DNA of 21,518 nucleotides from the NCBI GenBank assembly GCA_034698045.1, contig JAQGAU010001089.1:1-21518 (forward strand), given 5' to 3'. This DNA is from Paramacrobiotus richtersi. Lineage: Eukaryota > Tardigrada > Eutardigrada > Parachela > Macrobiotidae. Numbering within the stretch: the first letter of the stretch is position 1; the number at the start of each line of letters is the position of its first letter. Below the pieces are notes generated by a model. It was not told where the DNA came from. It did no database searches and saw nothing but the letters and a program-made list of their open reading frames with translations. The translations under genes and the position numbers were made by a program. Positions 1-8,326 of the stretch are shown here, piece after piece.

Positions 1-293
1 TACCACGTCCAAGGACTGCTGACATCGGGTCGTATCAGCACTTGCACAAATGAGTTGGCCTGCCAGTGATGAAACCACTTGCGTGCCGATATAAAAACTG
101 TATCTGTAAAGCAGTCTAGACCATATGTGACCAATTGTGCTCTTCTTCCCGGGCAGTCAAAATCCACAATGAGACCCTCATCAGTGACGTTAACCACCTT
201 TCCATGTTCCAGTAAACCGGTGTGGTTTGGCACGTCAATGCCGTTCCAGTTGTCCATGGGACAGTTCGAAAAATCTTGGTAATATAAAAACAT
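1..293 (-). CDS. Partial CDS of a host gene, unrecognised, running off the left edge
   Basis: The minus strand is open from an ATG at 293 (A at -3) to the window edge, 97 codons with no stop. The predicted protein has a balanced composition with many W, H, C and D residues (for example residues reading CPMDNWNGID near the start and ISARKWFHHW later), which looks like real protein rather than noise. The plus-strand ORF over the same bases is serine/proline-rich shadow. I do not recognise the family. It lies outside the element and on the same strand as the other flanking host genes. It could be a first exon or a single-exon gene; the 3' part is missing. Confidence 0.5.
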   Translation of the reverse strand, partial: MFLYYQDFSNCPMDNWNGIDVPNHTGLLEHGKVVNVTDEGLIVDFDCPGRRAQLVTYGLDCFTDTVFISARKWFHHWQANSFVQVLIRPDVSSPWTW

Positions 294-1720
294 TTTAGGC
301 GAATAATGATGTGCGCAAATCTCTTTAGCTGCTATATAGGAGAATGTGCGCTGTACAGGCGCTAAAGGGATTGGAACACTCCTTTCGAAATCGTGTACCA
401 AGTCGATTTACTATACAGGCCATGCAGCATGGCGTAAGTGAGACAATCCCTTGCGGTTGTACGCATCGATGCGTATACACCCCTATCCGAACTGCTACAT
501 TTGCTTGTAAAACTACTGCTAACCAGTTTATATACTCAAATAACCGTTGAAATTGCCAGTTGCCGGTTGAAAGGAGCCATCTTGCCGATTCTGGCGAATA
601 TAAATAATTTGCAATACTGTATTAGTGTGTGCTAGCTACATCAGTCTACATGTATATTTGGCTCACAACTCACAAGGCAGTTAAGCCAGCTGTTCACGAG
701 GAAAAAGTTGTAAAACCAGTCTGAACCAGCTAGGGATACTTACTGTCTTCTCCACATTTATTATACACCATTAACTCACTGACTTCCTTTCAGTAAAGTA
801 TTCTCAAAATAAACTCAGCTGCACGTGATGAGCTTATCAGATCTTAACCGCATTCTGAAAGCACTACCACAGGGGATGCGCCGGCATCGTGTAGTTTTAG
901 ACGAACGCCTACATTAGCGACAGCCGCCATGTCGATCGCTCCGTAAAGAATATACTACTTCTTCGCATCGACGTTGAGATACCATAGCTCCACACCGGAC
1001 CGTTTCATTCCTGTCTAAATCTCCGTAACCATCATCGGTCCGCCGACCTGAACGTTCCCAGTAAACTTATGAATAATTGACTGTTTATTTCATTACCGGT
1101 GATGATCTTTGCATGACATGTCACTGGTCTGTAATGCTTGCATGTACAGTAAAGGACCATAGTACGATAATCTCCGCTGTAGAAAAAAGAGTAATTAATT
1201 GTAGCGAATTATGCACAAGATCCTGCACAACCAAATTCATCTCCATTATCCCACATAAATAAGGTAGCGGCTGAATCTGTTCAAAGCAAATACTGTAATA
1301 AAAACGCAAGCACTGGTCTACCGAGCCACAGAGACTAGCAATTAACCAAAGTAGTTCAACAACGGTATTTTTACTAAGCCAGTAACACGACACGTTCGTA
1401 ATCCTCTCTTCAAACACCTGTGACGAGGTTGTACGCTCCCGCTCACGGGAGTGTGTTCTGTCCTCGTTTGTGTCTGTGTGTTGTGTGTGCGCCTTATGTC
1501 GGCGGTTTCATGTGTGAGAGGTGTGGCTACGTGGTATGCCACGTAGCCTGTGCGTTTTGGCTGGTCGAGACTGCTTTGATGCAGCTCGCGAGATCATTCG
1601 GTGATGCGGCGTTTTGCCAGCATTTTGGCATATGTGGGTTCTCATGGGCCTGTGCTACGGAACAGGCCAGGTTGTCAGATATTCGCCAATAAAGATGCTG
1701 ATGCAGGCTGATGCAGGCAG
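294..1720. other. Host intergenic stretch with no supported gene
   Basis: I see no convincing gene here. A 98-codon minus-strand frame (1121-1417) has no recognisable motif or good context. The only clear structure is a perfect hairpin at 1525-1548. A GT-rich patch lies around 1440-1500. Confidence 0.4.
1525..1548. repeat. Perfect 10-bp inverted repeat with 4-nt loop
   Basis: GGCTACGTGG and CCACGTAGCC flank a TATG loop, so the DNA or RNA could form a 10-bp perfect hairpin. It lies in host flanking sequence far from any recognised gene; its role is unknown. Confidence 0.6.
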
Positions 1721-1721
1721 C

Positions 1722-2138
1722 ACTACACATGCGGAAGTCGCGTATAAAAAGCTAAAAGGCTCACTAAAAGCCACCCGGAGCGGTGGCATCGTTGGCGCAA
1801 GCACTGTTGATACGGATAATTCCCGTCGATTTTCGCCATAAATTCTTCACACCGAACAATTTCCAGTTCAATAATCTTACTCATGGCAATAGGGTCGTTG
1901 CCAGCTGATACGAAATCAGCTATTTACATTGTTTTCTCTATAGCAGGCTTCCAGGTTTATCAACGGAAGAATCCGATTATCCGCGCCAGGCTGCTAAGTC
2001 AGTTCATTCTGTTGTGTCCAGAAAGGTCCAGACCTCCTGATCGAAGACGTGGAGCCTGTTGCTGCGCGGTTCTGTGCAAAATGATCTACAAAACTTCACA
2101 AGGAAAGCTTGGATTCGCTTCTTAATCTCCAAACCCAT
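1722..2138 (-). CDS. Probable multi-exon host gene next to the element (unrecognised)
   Basis: Two protein-like minus-strand segments are seen. The first opens with an ATG at 2138 and runs to a stop near 2004 (MGLEIKKRIQAFLVKF at its start). The second is open from about 1955 to a stop near 1722 and reads like a conserved protein around its ATG at 1884 (IIELEIVRCEEF). A GT-AG intron with a GTAGAT donor near 2090 and an AATAG acceptor near 1957 would link them in phase. This is inference from frame and splice-site form only. The ATG lies 11 bp from the outer end of the left terminal repeat, so the element sits directly upstream of this gene. The 3' structure is unresolved and I do not recognise the family. 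Confidence 0.35.
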
Positions 2139-2148
2139 GCACGTGAGA

Positions 2149-2240
2149 AGCAAATAGAATGGACGGGCGACACGCTTACAGTGACATGGATAGGCGACAT
2201 GTGTACTACGACATGGATAGGCGACATGTACATTTTATTT
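2149..2240. repeat. Left terminal inverted repeat of the Polinton-like element
   Basis: The outer end begins AGCAAATAGAATGG and is followed by a divergent then two near-identical copies of a 27-bp unit (core ACATGGATAGGCGACATGT), ending near GTACATTTTATTTTAC. The reverse complement of the same series lies at 20651-20797, about 18.5 kb away. An AG start and an element of 15-20 kb fit Polinton/Maverick termini. I could not find a 6-bp target-site duplication: the bases outside the two ends (GTGAGA and GCTGGT) differ. Confidence 0.75.
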
Positions 2241-2329
2241 TACGTACGTACGAGAACCGTTTGTACCGGATGCCTAATTAGGAACATCAGTCTTGCTATA
2301 CAAAAGTGTAATTGAACAAAAACCAGCAA

Positions 2330-2422
2330 AGAGAAAATATTAAATTGGTGAAAGAAGATATTTTCTCTGCGGCGTTATAAAAAACATTGTTGCTACGTAA
2401 ACCAGAAAAATATTTTCTTTCC
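2330..2422. promoter_or_regulatory. AAAATATTTT-type motif cluster and TATA box upstream of the leftmost ORF
   Basis: AGAGAAAATATT (2330-2341) and its inverted partner AGATATTTTCTCT (2356-2368) form an inverted repeat, followed by a TATA-like TTATAAAAA around 2375 and another CAGAAAAATATTTTCTTT copy at 2403-2420. The cluster lies 110-200 bp upstream of the ATG at 2532. The same motif recurs upstream of the replication-side genes, which suggests a shared element promoter motif. Confidence 0.5.
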
Positions 2423-2531
2423 AGACGAAGTCGTAGAGCGGAAGTGGTAAACGAGAAGTATTCAGTTAGAGGATCATCTGGTTTATTGCTACGCTGGTTG
2501 CGGTTATTGTTAATACAATTCTCCTTTCGTA

Positions 2532-2975
2532 ATGGAAAGTACTGTGGACCATAGCGGTCAATGTAGTTTAGACTGTGTTTTTACCTGTGTAGAACCGATT
2601 AATAACAGACGGTTTGCTTCTGCAACATGCATTCAACCAGCCGCCATAATTCGCTTCGATACCCACACTCACTTGTTGAGCGCAGCAACCGGGAACAAAG
2701 CGCACATTAACTTTAGATGGGGTCCTGGAGAAGCAGAGCCATTACCATATACTGCACAATGTTCCGGAATATCTTACCTATCTTACGCATTGGAGATCAA
2801 GAATGCAAATCGCTACGGTACTTCCTGGTCAGTGACAATGTCTGGATTTGGTATGACCGTTACTGTTACCACCGAAACCGATATTTTCAAAGGATTGGAT
2901 TTTGAGAAACGTTGCCAGCTAACTTTATCGTGCATCAGTACGCCAGTGGTACGAGGTTTATGGCGCATGATATAA
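2532..2975 (+). CDS. Hypothetical protein, 147 aa, leftmost element gene
   Basis: The ORF starts at an ATG in good context (G at -3, G at +4) downstream of a TATA-like sequence and the shared AT-rich motif cluster. The protein is rich in Thr, Ser and Cys, with no clear signal peptide, membrane segment or catalytic motif. Residues 90-125 look beta-rich (SWSVTMSGFGMTVTVTTET). I do not recognise a family. A shorter overlapping ORF in another frame (2717-2905) is treated as a shadow. The promoter-like upstream region is the best argument that it is expressed. Confidence 0.45.
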   Translation: MESTVDHSGQCSLDCVFTCVEPINNRRFASATCIQPAAIIRFDTHTHLLSAATGNKAHINFRWGPGEAEPLPYTAQCSGISYLSYALEIKNANRYGTSWSVTMSGFGMTVTVTTETDIFKGLDFEKRCQLTLSCISTPVVRGLWRMI

Positions 2976-3062
2976 CGTTGTTCGCATTTGACAATAAAAC
3001 TTGACGCTATCAATACTGTTCCGTTATGCTTGCTTCATTAAAGGAATTTACTTGAAAATACT

Positions 3063-3068
3063 AAAAAA
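3063..3068 (-). terminator. Pol III terminator (T6) of the tRNA gene
   Basis: On the minus strand a run of six T begins two bases after the tRNA 3' end, as expected for RNA polymerase III termination. Confidence 0.75.
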
Positions 3069-3069
3069 T

Positions 3070-3142
3070 TACCACTGACGAGATTTGAACTCGTGATATC
3101 CGCATTATCAGTACGGCGCATTGACCACTATGCTACAGTGGC
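3070..3142 (-). tRNA. tRNA-Ile, anticodon GAU
   Basis: The minus strand folds into a complete 73-nt cloverleaf: acceptor GCCACTG/CAGTGGT (one G-T pair), D stem GCAT/ATGC, anticodon stem CCGTA/TGCGG with loop CTGATAA (anticodon GAT), a 5-nt variable loop, T stem ACGAG/CTCGT with loop TTCAAAT, and discriminator A73. The A box (TAGCATAGTGG) and B box (AGTTCAAATCT) of a Pol III promoter are present, and a T6 terminator follows. Animal nuclear isoleucine tRNAs normally carry AAU or UAU, so a GAU anticodon is unusual. The gene lies inside the element, 0.9 kb from its left end. It may be element-encoded, captured or a host tRNA variant. Confidence 0.85.
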
Positions 3143-3903
3143 TCACCTGAACAAGAGCAATTGTGTCATGGGTACGGTTGCTTCAACCAAAGAAATGCAA
3201 GATGTTTCTTTATGTTTAACCGCGACACGAACAAATGTACAACCGAAAAGTGATTAAACACCGAGACTTGATTAGCAAAATAGTACCAGTTACAAAAAGA
3301 GTAGGGTGTCTCAGTTGACAGATATCAACCTGCCAAGTCCATTAGTTACAACTATTAAAGCACGCCAGCGGTTTGAGTTCTAATGGCTCACAACAGCCCT
3401 TTCCTTGTGAAGATTTCCAGGACGTGGTGGTGAGATCTGGTCAGTTGCGAGCGTGATGGTCAGTTACTTAGTGGACAGGGGAATGTGATGAGTTGCTCTA
3501 TAGCGCACTAGGGTTTCCGAGCAGGGGAGCAGCGAACAGATGGAGAGTACGAGATCCGCCACTCACAAAAATGGGATTGTTCATCGCTGGGGTGGACTGG
3601 TAAGAGATTTTACCTCTCAAACCAAAGTCGTGTGTGTTTCGACAAATGTTTGACATGTAGGGGAGAAACTGGCTAAAGAATCCGACTCGTCAATGTGGGG
3701 ATACGGATATTCGATTTCAGCCCACAAAGTTGAGAGTTGCAGATTGGCCAATATTAGCAAACACAACGACTGATTAATCAGTATCTGTCTGCAGGGAGAG
3801 AAACTGGCCCAGCAGCGTAAATGCCATTATCATGGAGGGGATGGAATGCTCAACAGAATTCTGGAATTCTATCAACCATCAGTAGACGTCGTTGGCATGT
3901 AAG
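3143..3903. other. Non-coding stretch inside the element
   Basis: I see no ORF above background on either strand. A short phrase GAGAAACTGGC occurs twice (near 3663 and 3798) but without further periodicity. It may hold the promoter or leader of the plus-strand structural block or of the small minus-strand membrane protein. Confidence 0.35.
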
Positions 3904-4092
3904 TTAGTGCAGCGATTGGTTATACAGTGTCTGATTCCAGTGGTTGGTTTGTAAGATCTTTCCAATACTTTCGGCAACCATATACAGGATAAAAACTAGG
4001 AAGAACATCAGATAGAGAGCACTTAGGAGAATCCATTCCAACTTGTGTTCTAACCGACTAAGGTCGGGTAGCATATGTTGTAGATTGGCCAT
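3904..4092 (-). CDS. Small single-pass membrane protein, 62 aa
   Basis: The ATG at 4092 lies in an ideal context (AAAATGG). Residues 1-18 are polar, residues about 20-40 form one long hydrophobic helix (WILLSALYLMFFLVFILYMV), and the short tail is polar, consistent with a one-pass membrane protein. It is transcribed divergently from the structural block, about 180 bp from the ATPase start. Small membrane proteins occur in many Polinton/adintovirus genomes, but I cannot assign a family. A non-coding explanation remains possible because the ORF is short. Confidence 0.5.
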   Translation of the reverse strand: MANLQHMLPDLSRLEHKLEWILLSALYLMFFLVFILYMVAESIGKILQTNHWNQTLYNQSLH

Positions 4093-4273
4093 TTTAACTG
4101 GAATGACACTTTGTGTGTAATGCTGTTGTACTTAAATAGTTACTGTGTTGTTTGTTTGCAGGATCGGTTATCGACAAAGTGGAACAGACTGCAAACTCGG
4201 AAAGAAAAAAGTATTAAAGGCCTCACGATGAACCAGTACAGTGCAAGTTATTACACTGATTGTTCTGGCAGTA

Positions 4274-4960
4274 ATGTATAGCAAAATTAATGATGTTCCT
4301 CGGTTTGCGGTACCGTTTGGGATGTGTGTTTGTGGACCCACAATGTCCGGTAAAACCCAATTCGTTTTTACGTTAATAAAAAAACAAAACTTGGTTTTTG
4401 ATAAATCGTTTGACCGGGTGGTGTATTGCTATGGTGAATGGCAGAAAGGATTCGAAGAGCTGCAATCGGAAGTACCTTCAGTAGAATTCGTCAAGGGTAT
4501 CAATACTGTTTTTGCTGAAGGTTTTTTTGATCTCCGAAATCAAACACTCCTTATATTGGATGATCTGGTAAGCGATATATGCAAGGACGCACGGTGTTCC
4601 GATTTATTCACCCGAGGAATTCACCACAAAAATGTGTCGGTGATCATGCTACTCCAGAACCTTTACAAACAGGGTAAATCCATGAGAGATATCACACTGA
4701 ACTCGCAATACCTTATATTGTTTCGGAACGTCAGGGATATTGTCCAAATTACTGTCCTCGCACGTCAAACGGGACTCGAACATTTGGCTGAAGCGTACCG
4801 TAAAGTGACGGCAGAACCGTATCAGCCCTTGATTATCGATTTACGGTCGACATGCCCCGACTATTTAAGGGTGCGTTCACATGTTTTACCGAATGAGCAT
4901 ACACGGATTTATTTGAGCAAAAAGTCTACTGAACTACCGAAAACATGTCGGAACGCGTGA
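4274..4960 (+). CDS. Genome-packaging ATPase (FtsK/HerA, A32-like)
   Basis: This is the ATPase predicted to pump the element's DNA into capsids. The 228-aa protein has a Walker A motif GPTMSGKT at residues 21-28 and a Walker B strand TLLILDDL at 91-98, followed by a conserved QN segment (MLLQNLY) and the RN-x-RD region typical of Polinton and adintovirus ATPases. I chose the ATG at 4274; upstream codons to 4241 are open but begin with GTG. It overlaps the next gene by 16 nt and opens the structural block. Length matches the family. The AAAATATTTT-type motif is not seen in the roughly 180 bp upstream. Confidence 0.9.
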   Translation: MYSKINDVPRFAVPFGMCVCGPTMSGKTQFVFTLIKKQNLVFDKSFDRVVYCYGEWQKGFEELQSEVPSVEFVKGINTVFAEGFFDLRNQTLLILDDLVSDICKDARCSDLFTRGIHHKNVSVIMLLQNLYKQGKSMRDITLNSQYLILFRNVRDIVQITVLARQTGLEHLAEAYRKVTAEPYQPLIIDLRSTCPDYLRVRSHVLPNEHTRIYLSKKSTELPKTCRNA

Positions 4961-5271
4961 AAGCCCTGGCACCCTTTATTATTACACTGCAAAACTTGAA
5001 ACCGAAACAACGGAAGGTATTGATGAGTTATATGAATAAATCGCAAATGAAAGCACTGGAAGAAGTGGCTGTCAATGTCATCAAAAACACGGTAGCTCTC
5101 ACCCCTTCGCAGCTGGACAAGTGCAAAAGGCACCGTAAAGCATTAAAGCTGATCGCGTTGCGGCGTTATCTGTTGAAGGAGAAGCGAAAAATTATTCAGC
5201 AAGGTGGTTTTATTGGGGCTATTCTACCGGTGCTTGCCGGCGTACTGACCTCATTGATTGGTAATGGATGA
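4945..5271 (+). CDS. Conserved small Polinton protein with hydrophobic C-terminal tail
   Basis: The 108-aa protein has a helical, basic body (LTPSQLDKCKRHRKALKL around residues 52-69) and ends in a glycine-rich hydrophobic segment (GGFIGAILPVLAGVLTSLIG, about 88-107). The combination of LTP...K..KRHRK and a GGF tail is a pattern I know from a small protein encoded next to other structural genes in many animal Polintons; its function is not established. The tail could bind or disturb membranes, as viral entry or minor capsid proteins do, but that is inference. ATG at 4945 has A at -3. It overlaps the ATPase by 16 nt and the next gene by 8 nt. Confidence 0.8.
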   Translation: MSERVKALAPFIITLQNLKPKQRKVLMSYMNKSQMKALEEVAVNVIKNTVALTPSQLDKCKRHRKALKLIALRRYLLKEKRKIIQQGGFIGAILPVLAGVLTSLIGNG

Positions 5272-5838
5272 GTACTTTATTGTTAAACGGAGAGTTATGG
5301 AAGAACGTTTGCATGAAAAGATTCAAGTTAATAAAGAGCCCCCGGAAGCCAGTGCTGTCATCTCCCTGGACAACCTCATTGCTAAAACCCTGCAACGGAC
5401 CGATATAAGCGAGTACGAAAAAGCCAGTCAGCTGTCAAGCATCTTGGAGCGCTTTCTGGCACTGAAACCCCGAGTTCTTTCTGAAGAAAATCCGATTGAT
5501 GAAATTAGCACGGTCCCTGTTGTGCAGCCCAACGTTTTGTCCTCTAGAGCACAGAAAGAGGACGAACCCACACCAAAAAACGCAAAGCAACCAAAGACGG
5601 TGAAGAACCGAGAGATCGTCGTGTACGGAAACGACAGTCAATTTTTACCAAAGTTAAGAAAAGGAAAGCTTCAGAGGATCCACCGGCTCCCTCATTACGA
5701 AACGTCCGACCACGCCATTCAGTCTTCACACAGTTTAAAAAACGCAAAGCGCTAGAAGACGAAGAACCAAAAAGAGAGTTGCGACCGCGGCGTCAGACTG
5801 GACAAGGACGTAAGATTCAGTGGATTGTGGTACCGTGA
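5264..5838 (+). CDS. Structural/core-like basic-repeat protein; needs a -1 frameshift near 5575
   Basis: The zero frame begins at ATG 5264 (overlapping the previous stop by 8 nt) and would end at TAG 5753-5755. Residues 35-70 resemble a helical segment seen in other Polinton proteins (ISEYEKASQLSSILERFLAL). From about 5575 the conserved signal moves to the -1 frame: a KKRKA core recurs at 5575, 5656 and 5737, exactly 81 nt (27 codons) apart, followed each time by acidic then Arg-rich residues, with a stop at 5836-5838. The zero frame over the same DNA does not preserve this pattern. The switch lies at A-AAA-AAC (5575-5581), a classic -1 slippery heptamer in the correct phase. A one-base deletion in the A run is the alternative. 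The product would be about 191 aa, with a DNA-binding or core-like basic tail (inference). Confidence 0.65.
5575..5581 (+). promoter_or_regulatory. Candidate -1 ribosomal frameshift site A-AAA-AAC
   Basis: The heptamer is in the X-XXY-YYZ phase relative to the frame starting at 5264. It lies exactly where the repeat-encoding frame takes over. A weak CGGT/ACCG hairpin about 15 nt downstream is the only nearby structure I see; no strong pseudoknot is evident. An identical in-phase heptamer occurs at 5737-5743, just before the zero-frame stop. Confidence 0.45.
5575..5815 (+). repeat. Three coding repeats with an 81-nt period
   Basis: Cores encoding KKRKA begin at 5575, 5656 and 5737. Each is followed by an acidic patch (KDGEEP, SEDPPAP, LEDEEP) and an Arg-rich patch (RRVRKRQS, RNVRPRHS, LRPRRQT) in the -1 frame. 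The amino-acid pattern is better conserved in this frame than in the zero frame. Confidence 0.8.
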
Positions 5839-5914
5839 TGAACAGCTTCCTGCCGTCCGTTTTGCGATTGTGTCGTTTTTTTCAAAATTAACTGCGTATC
5901 GAACTGTTGTAATA

Positions 5915-6967
5915 ATGGACCTGTTGATGAAAAGGTATCTAAATCCACGCAACCCCGGCGGACTTGGTGGCGTCGACCGGTTCCGAAGAAATTTAAGGAG
6001 CAGAGCCAACAAACGGAAAGCCCAGTCGACACTGGAGGAAATCGATGCGTACACTGTAACCAAGGAGAATCGGAAGCGCTTCCCCCGCAACCGCGTCATC
6101 GTCACCAATCTTGGTCAGCAGTATCAAGCGGATCTCGCTGATCTGTCCAAGTATGTCAACGAAAATGACGGGTATAAGTACCTCCTGTTTGTCATTGACT
6201 GCTTCTCCAAAAAGCTATGCATTCGAGCGCTGAAAAAGAAAGATGGTAAGGAAACAAAGGATGCGCTGAAAGAATCTTTTGAAGAAATGGGTGTACCGGA
6301 AAAACTGCAGTACGACAAAGGAACGGAAGTGTTGAACCGCACGGTTAAAAAGTTCTTGCAAGACATGCAAGTGCAATTCTTAACCTCTGAAAATGAAGAT
6401 ATCAAATGCGCCATGGCAGAGAGGGTCATTCGTAAAATCAAAACCCGAATGTTTCGTTTGTTTCGGTACCGTTTGTCGACCCGGTATATCGATAAACTGC
6501 GAGACTTTGTTCATTCTTACAACCGCTCTATCCATCGCTCGCATGGCATGCGCCCCATTGATGTAACTGAAGCAAATTCCTTAACAGTATACCGTAAGCT
6601 GTTCCCAACTTCGACACCAAAAGAGCCACGATACAAAGTGGGTGATGCGGTACGTATTGCGGTCAACAAAAAGCAGCTGGAAAAAGGCTACACGTATCGA
6701 TTTAAGGAGGAGATTTTCTACATTATGCAGGTCATTAGACACCCCGTACCAGTTTATCGTCTCAAAGATTACCAAGGCCAGCCGGTTGAAGGAACATTCT
6801 ATGAGCCTGAACTATCGCAAGTCCGAAACGTCCAAGAGAAGGAACACACTATTGATTTCATTGTGAAGAAGCGCGGGAAGAAGGTATTAGTCCGTTGGTT
6901 AGGCTACGGACCGGAACACGATTCCTGGATTGACCCATCATGTTTGAAGGGGCACCATTCTACGTGA
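5915..6967 (+). CDS. Retroviral-type integrase with C-terminal chromodomain
   Basis: The 350-aa protein would insert the element into host DNA. The rve (RNase H-fold) core shows D73 (QADLADL), D134 (LQYDKGTEV) and E169 (CAMAERVIRKIK), a DDE triad with 34 residues between the last two. Residues about 318-345 form a chromodomain (FIVKKRGKKVLVRWLGYGPE), a histone-reader module that in retrotransposons can direct integration to marked chromatin. I chose ATG 5915, in strong context (A at -3, G at +4), because MDLLMKRYLNPRNPG matches the start of Polinton integrases; the frame is open further upstream without an ATG. It overlaps the penton-like gene by 28 nt. Confidence 0.93.
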   Translation: MDLLMKRYLNPRNPGGLGGVDRFRRNLRSRANKRKAQSTLEEIDAYTVTKENRKRFPRNRVIVTNLGQQYQADLADLSKYVNENDGYKYLLFVIDCFSKKLCIRALKKKDGKETKDALKESFEEMGVPEKLQYDKGTEVLNRTVKKFLQDMQVQFLTSENEDIKCAMAERVIRKIKTRMFRLFRYRLSTRYIDKLRDFVHSYNRSIHRSHGMRPIDVTEANSLTVYRKLFPTSTPKEPRYKVGDAVRIAVNKKQLEKGYTYRFKEEIFYIMQVIRHPVPVYRLKDYQGQPVEGTFYEPELSQVRNVQEKEHTIDFIVKKRGKKVLVRWLGYGPEHDSWIDPSCLKGHHST

Positions 6968-7920
6968 CCTTACCAAGTGATGTGAGCTCCGATCCTAGCA
7001 ATACACCCTCTAACTGGGTAACGAAGCTGAAGCACCCTATTACACTGAAAGGAAAATGGGAAATGGCGTTGGTGGAAATGCAGTACATGAACTCTTTCTA
7101 CACGTTACCGGTTGAACAGAACATCAAGGTGACTTTTATCCGTCAATTCAAGGTGACGAAAGACAGTACGGGTAAACTCATTGAAAACATTACACCGTCG
7201 TACAAGGAAGAACTGATCACATTACCACATGGAAATTATAAAAATGCCCAGCATCTACTGGATGCCATCAACCACCTGGCTCCAACAGTTGAGCCGTATA
7301 TTGTGGAAAAAGATGAAGTGTGCGTCGAACACGTGGACCGTAGCGCGTTATCAGAAAACAAGGTGTTCAGCGTGCAATTCCTGACACCGACTAACCACAA
7401 AGTGAAACTCAACGTCGGCAACAGCCGTGTTGCAGTGTCCTTTCCACCGGAATCCCTGACATTACAAAAGATTTTAGGGTTCGACCGCAGTCAGTTCAAA
7501 CCAGAGAACCCCGAAGAGCTGGAAGTGGTTGTGGTCGGTGGACCTTTTCCTTGGCAGAAAACAAATCATGTCAAGTACCTGTCATTCATCGAAAGTTCAC
7601 CCGACCCCAAACTGACCAGCTTTGTATCTGCACGACCGGTGAACACTCTTCTTGGTAATCAGAGCCTGTACGTCTACAGCGACGTTGCGGATTACAGTTT
7701 GATTGGCGACACGGCAGCGCAATTTTTACGCGCTGTACCTATTAGAGGCGACATCAATCAAGTGGTGGAAGCCCGTTTTGATATTCCGCATTATGTTCCG
7801 GTTTTACGGCAACACTTTGAAACCGTTCATTTTACCATTGCCAACGACCTAGAAGACGCCAAGTTTCAAACAGGAAAATCACTTGTCAAGGTCCACTTCC
7901 GTCCACAAAGGCTGTACTGA
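6940..7920 (+). CDS. Penton-like minor capsid protein
   Basis: The 326-aa protein starts MFEGAPFYVTLPSDVSS and continues with a segment reading KLKHPITLKGKWEMALVE, the signature of the Polinton single-jelly-roll vertex protein. The C-terminal part (EARFDIPHYVPVLRQHFETV) also fits. It would form the pentameric capsid vertices. The start overlaps the integrase end by 28 nt and has A at -3. The stop is followed after 3 nt by the next ATG, so this is a cassette with no room for its own promoter. The frame is intact. Confidence 0.88.
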   Translation: MFEGAPFYVTLPSDVSSDPSNTPSNWVTKLKHPITLKGKWEMALVEMQYMNSFYTLPVEQNIKVTFIRQFKVTKDSTGKLIENITPSYKEELITLPHGNYKNAQHLLDAINHLAPTVEPYIVEKDEVCVEHVDRSALSENKVFSVQFLTPTNHKVKLNVGNSRVAVSFPPESLTLQKILGFDRSQFKPENPEELEVVVVGGPFPWQKTNHVKYLSFIESSPDPKLTSFVSARPVNTLLGNQSLYVYSDVADYSLIGDTAAQFLRAVPIRGDINQVVEARFDIPHYVPVLRQHFETVHFTIANDLEDAKFQTGKSLVKVHFRPQRLY

Positions 7921-7923
7921 ACC

Positions 7924-8322
7924 ATGCCGCTTGTTCCTTACGTGCCGGATCCCCGGCGTTACGAGAACATTTTTGTTAACCAAACAGGGGGCAGCAATCT
8001 TATCCGGTATCGCGGCACACTGCAGAATGGTTCCGGGTTTGCGCAAGTGCTCAAGAACCTGTTTGCCAAGATTTCGGCTTTTGCACAACCGATTCTACGT
8101 AAAGCAGCGCCCCACGCCAAAGCTGCTTTTGAGGCGGCAGCTCCGCATTTGCAAGAAGCTGCAACCGGGGCTATTAAAGAAGCTACTTCACGGGCAGGAG
8201 AAGCCATCAACAAACGTTTTGCAGCGCAAGAAGGGCAAGGTGTCCGGAAGAAACGACGAATCACTCGCCAGTCGAAACGTATCCGACGCATCCCACCATT
8301 CGACATTCCTGACTTTATTTGA
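7924..8322 (+). CDS. Small basic capsid-associated protein (adenovirus pVI/pX-like in character)
   Basis: The 132-aa protein has an N-terminal YENIF...TGGSNLIRYRG segment, then a GSGFAQVLKNLFAKI amphipathic helix (residues about 36-50), an Ala-rich helical middle and a strongly basic tail (RKKRRITRQSKR). This order (Gly-rich start, amphipathic helix, Ala/Lys helix, basic end) matches the small protein normally found just before the major capsid gene in Polintons and resembles adenovirus minor core/capsid proteins. Homology to a specific adenovirus protein is not shown. It may bridge capsid and DNA (inference). It ends 4 nt before the capsid ATG. Confidence 0.75.
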   Translation: MPLVPYVPDPRRYENIFVNQTGGSNLIRYRGTLQNGSGFAQVLKNLFAKISAFAQPILRKAAPHAKAAFEAAAPHLQEAATGAIKEATSRAGEAINKRFAAQEGQGVRKKRRITRQSKRIRRIPPFDIPDFI

Positions 8323-8326
8323 TACA

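Noticed and set aside
1121-1417. 98-codon minus-strand ORF in the host flank
   Set aside because: Hydrophobic but with no motif, no conserved-looking segments and no promoter evidence.
2143-2148. 6-bp target-site duplication at the element ends
   Set aside because: GTGAGA on the left and GCTGGT on the right do not match, and small shifts of the boundary do not help.
5511-5581. An intron instead of a frameshift in the basic-repeat gene
   Set aside because: Available GT-AG pairs here give introns under 40 nt or remove the conserved helical segment; the slippery heptamer or a one-base deletion explains the data more simply.
7883-8326. N-terminal extension of the capsid ORF back to 7883
   Set aside because: It overlaps the pVI/pX-like gene in another frame, and the ATG at 8327 has an excellent context and matches the family start.
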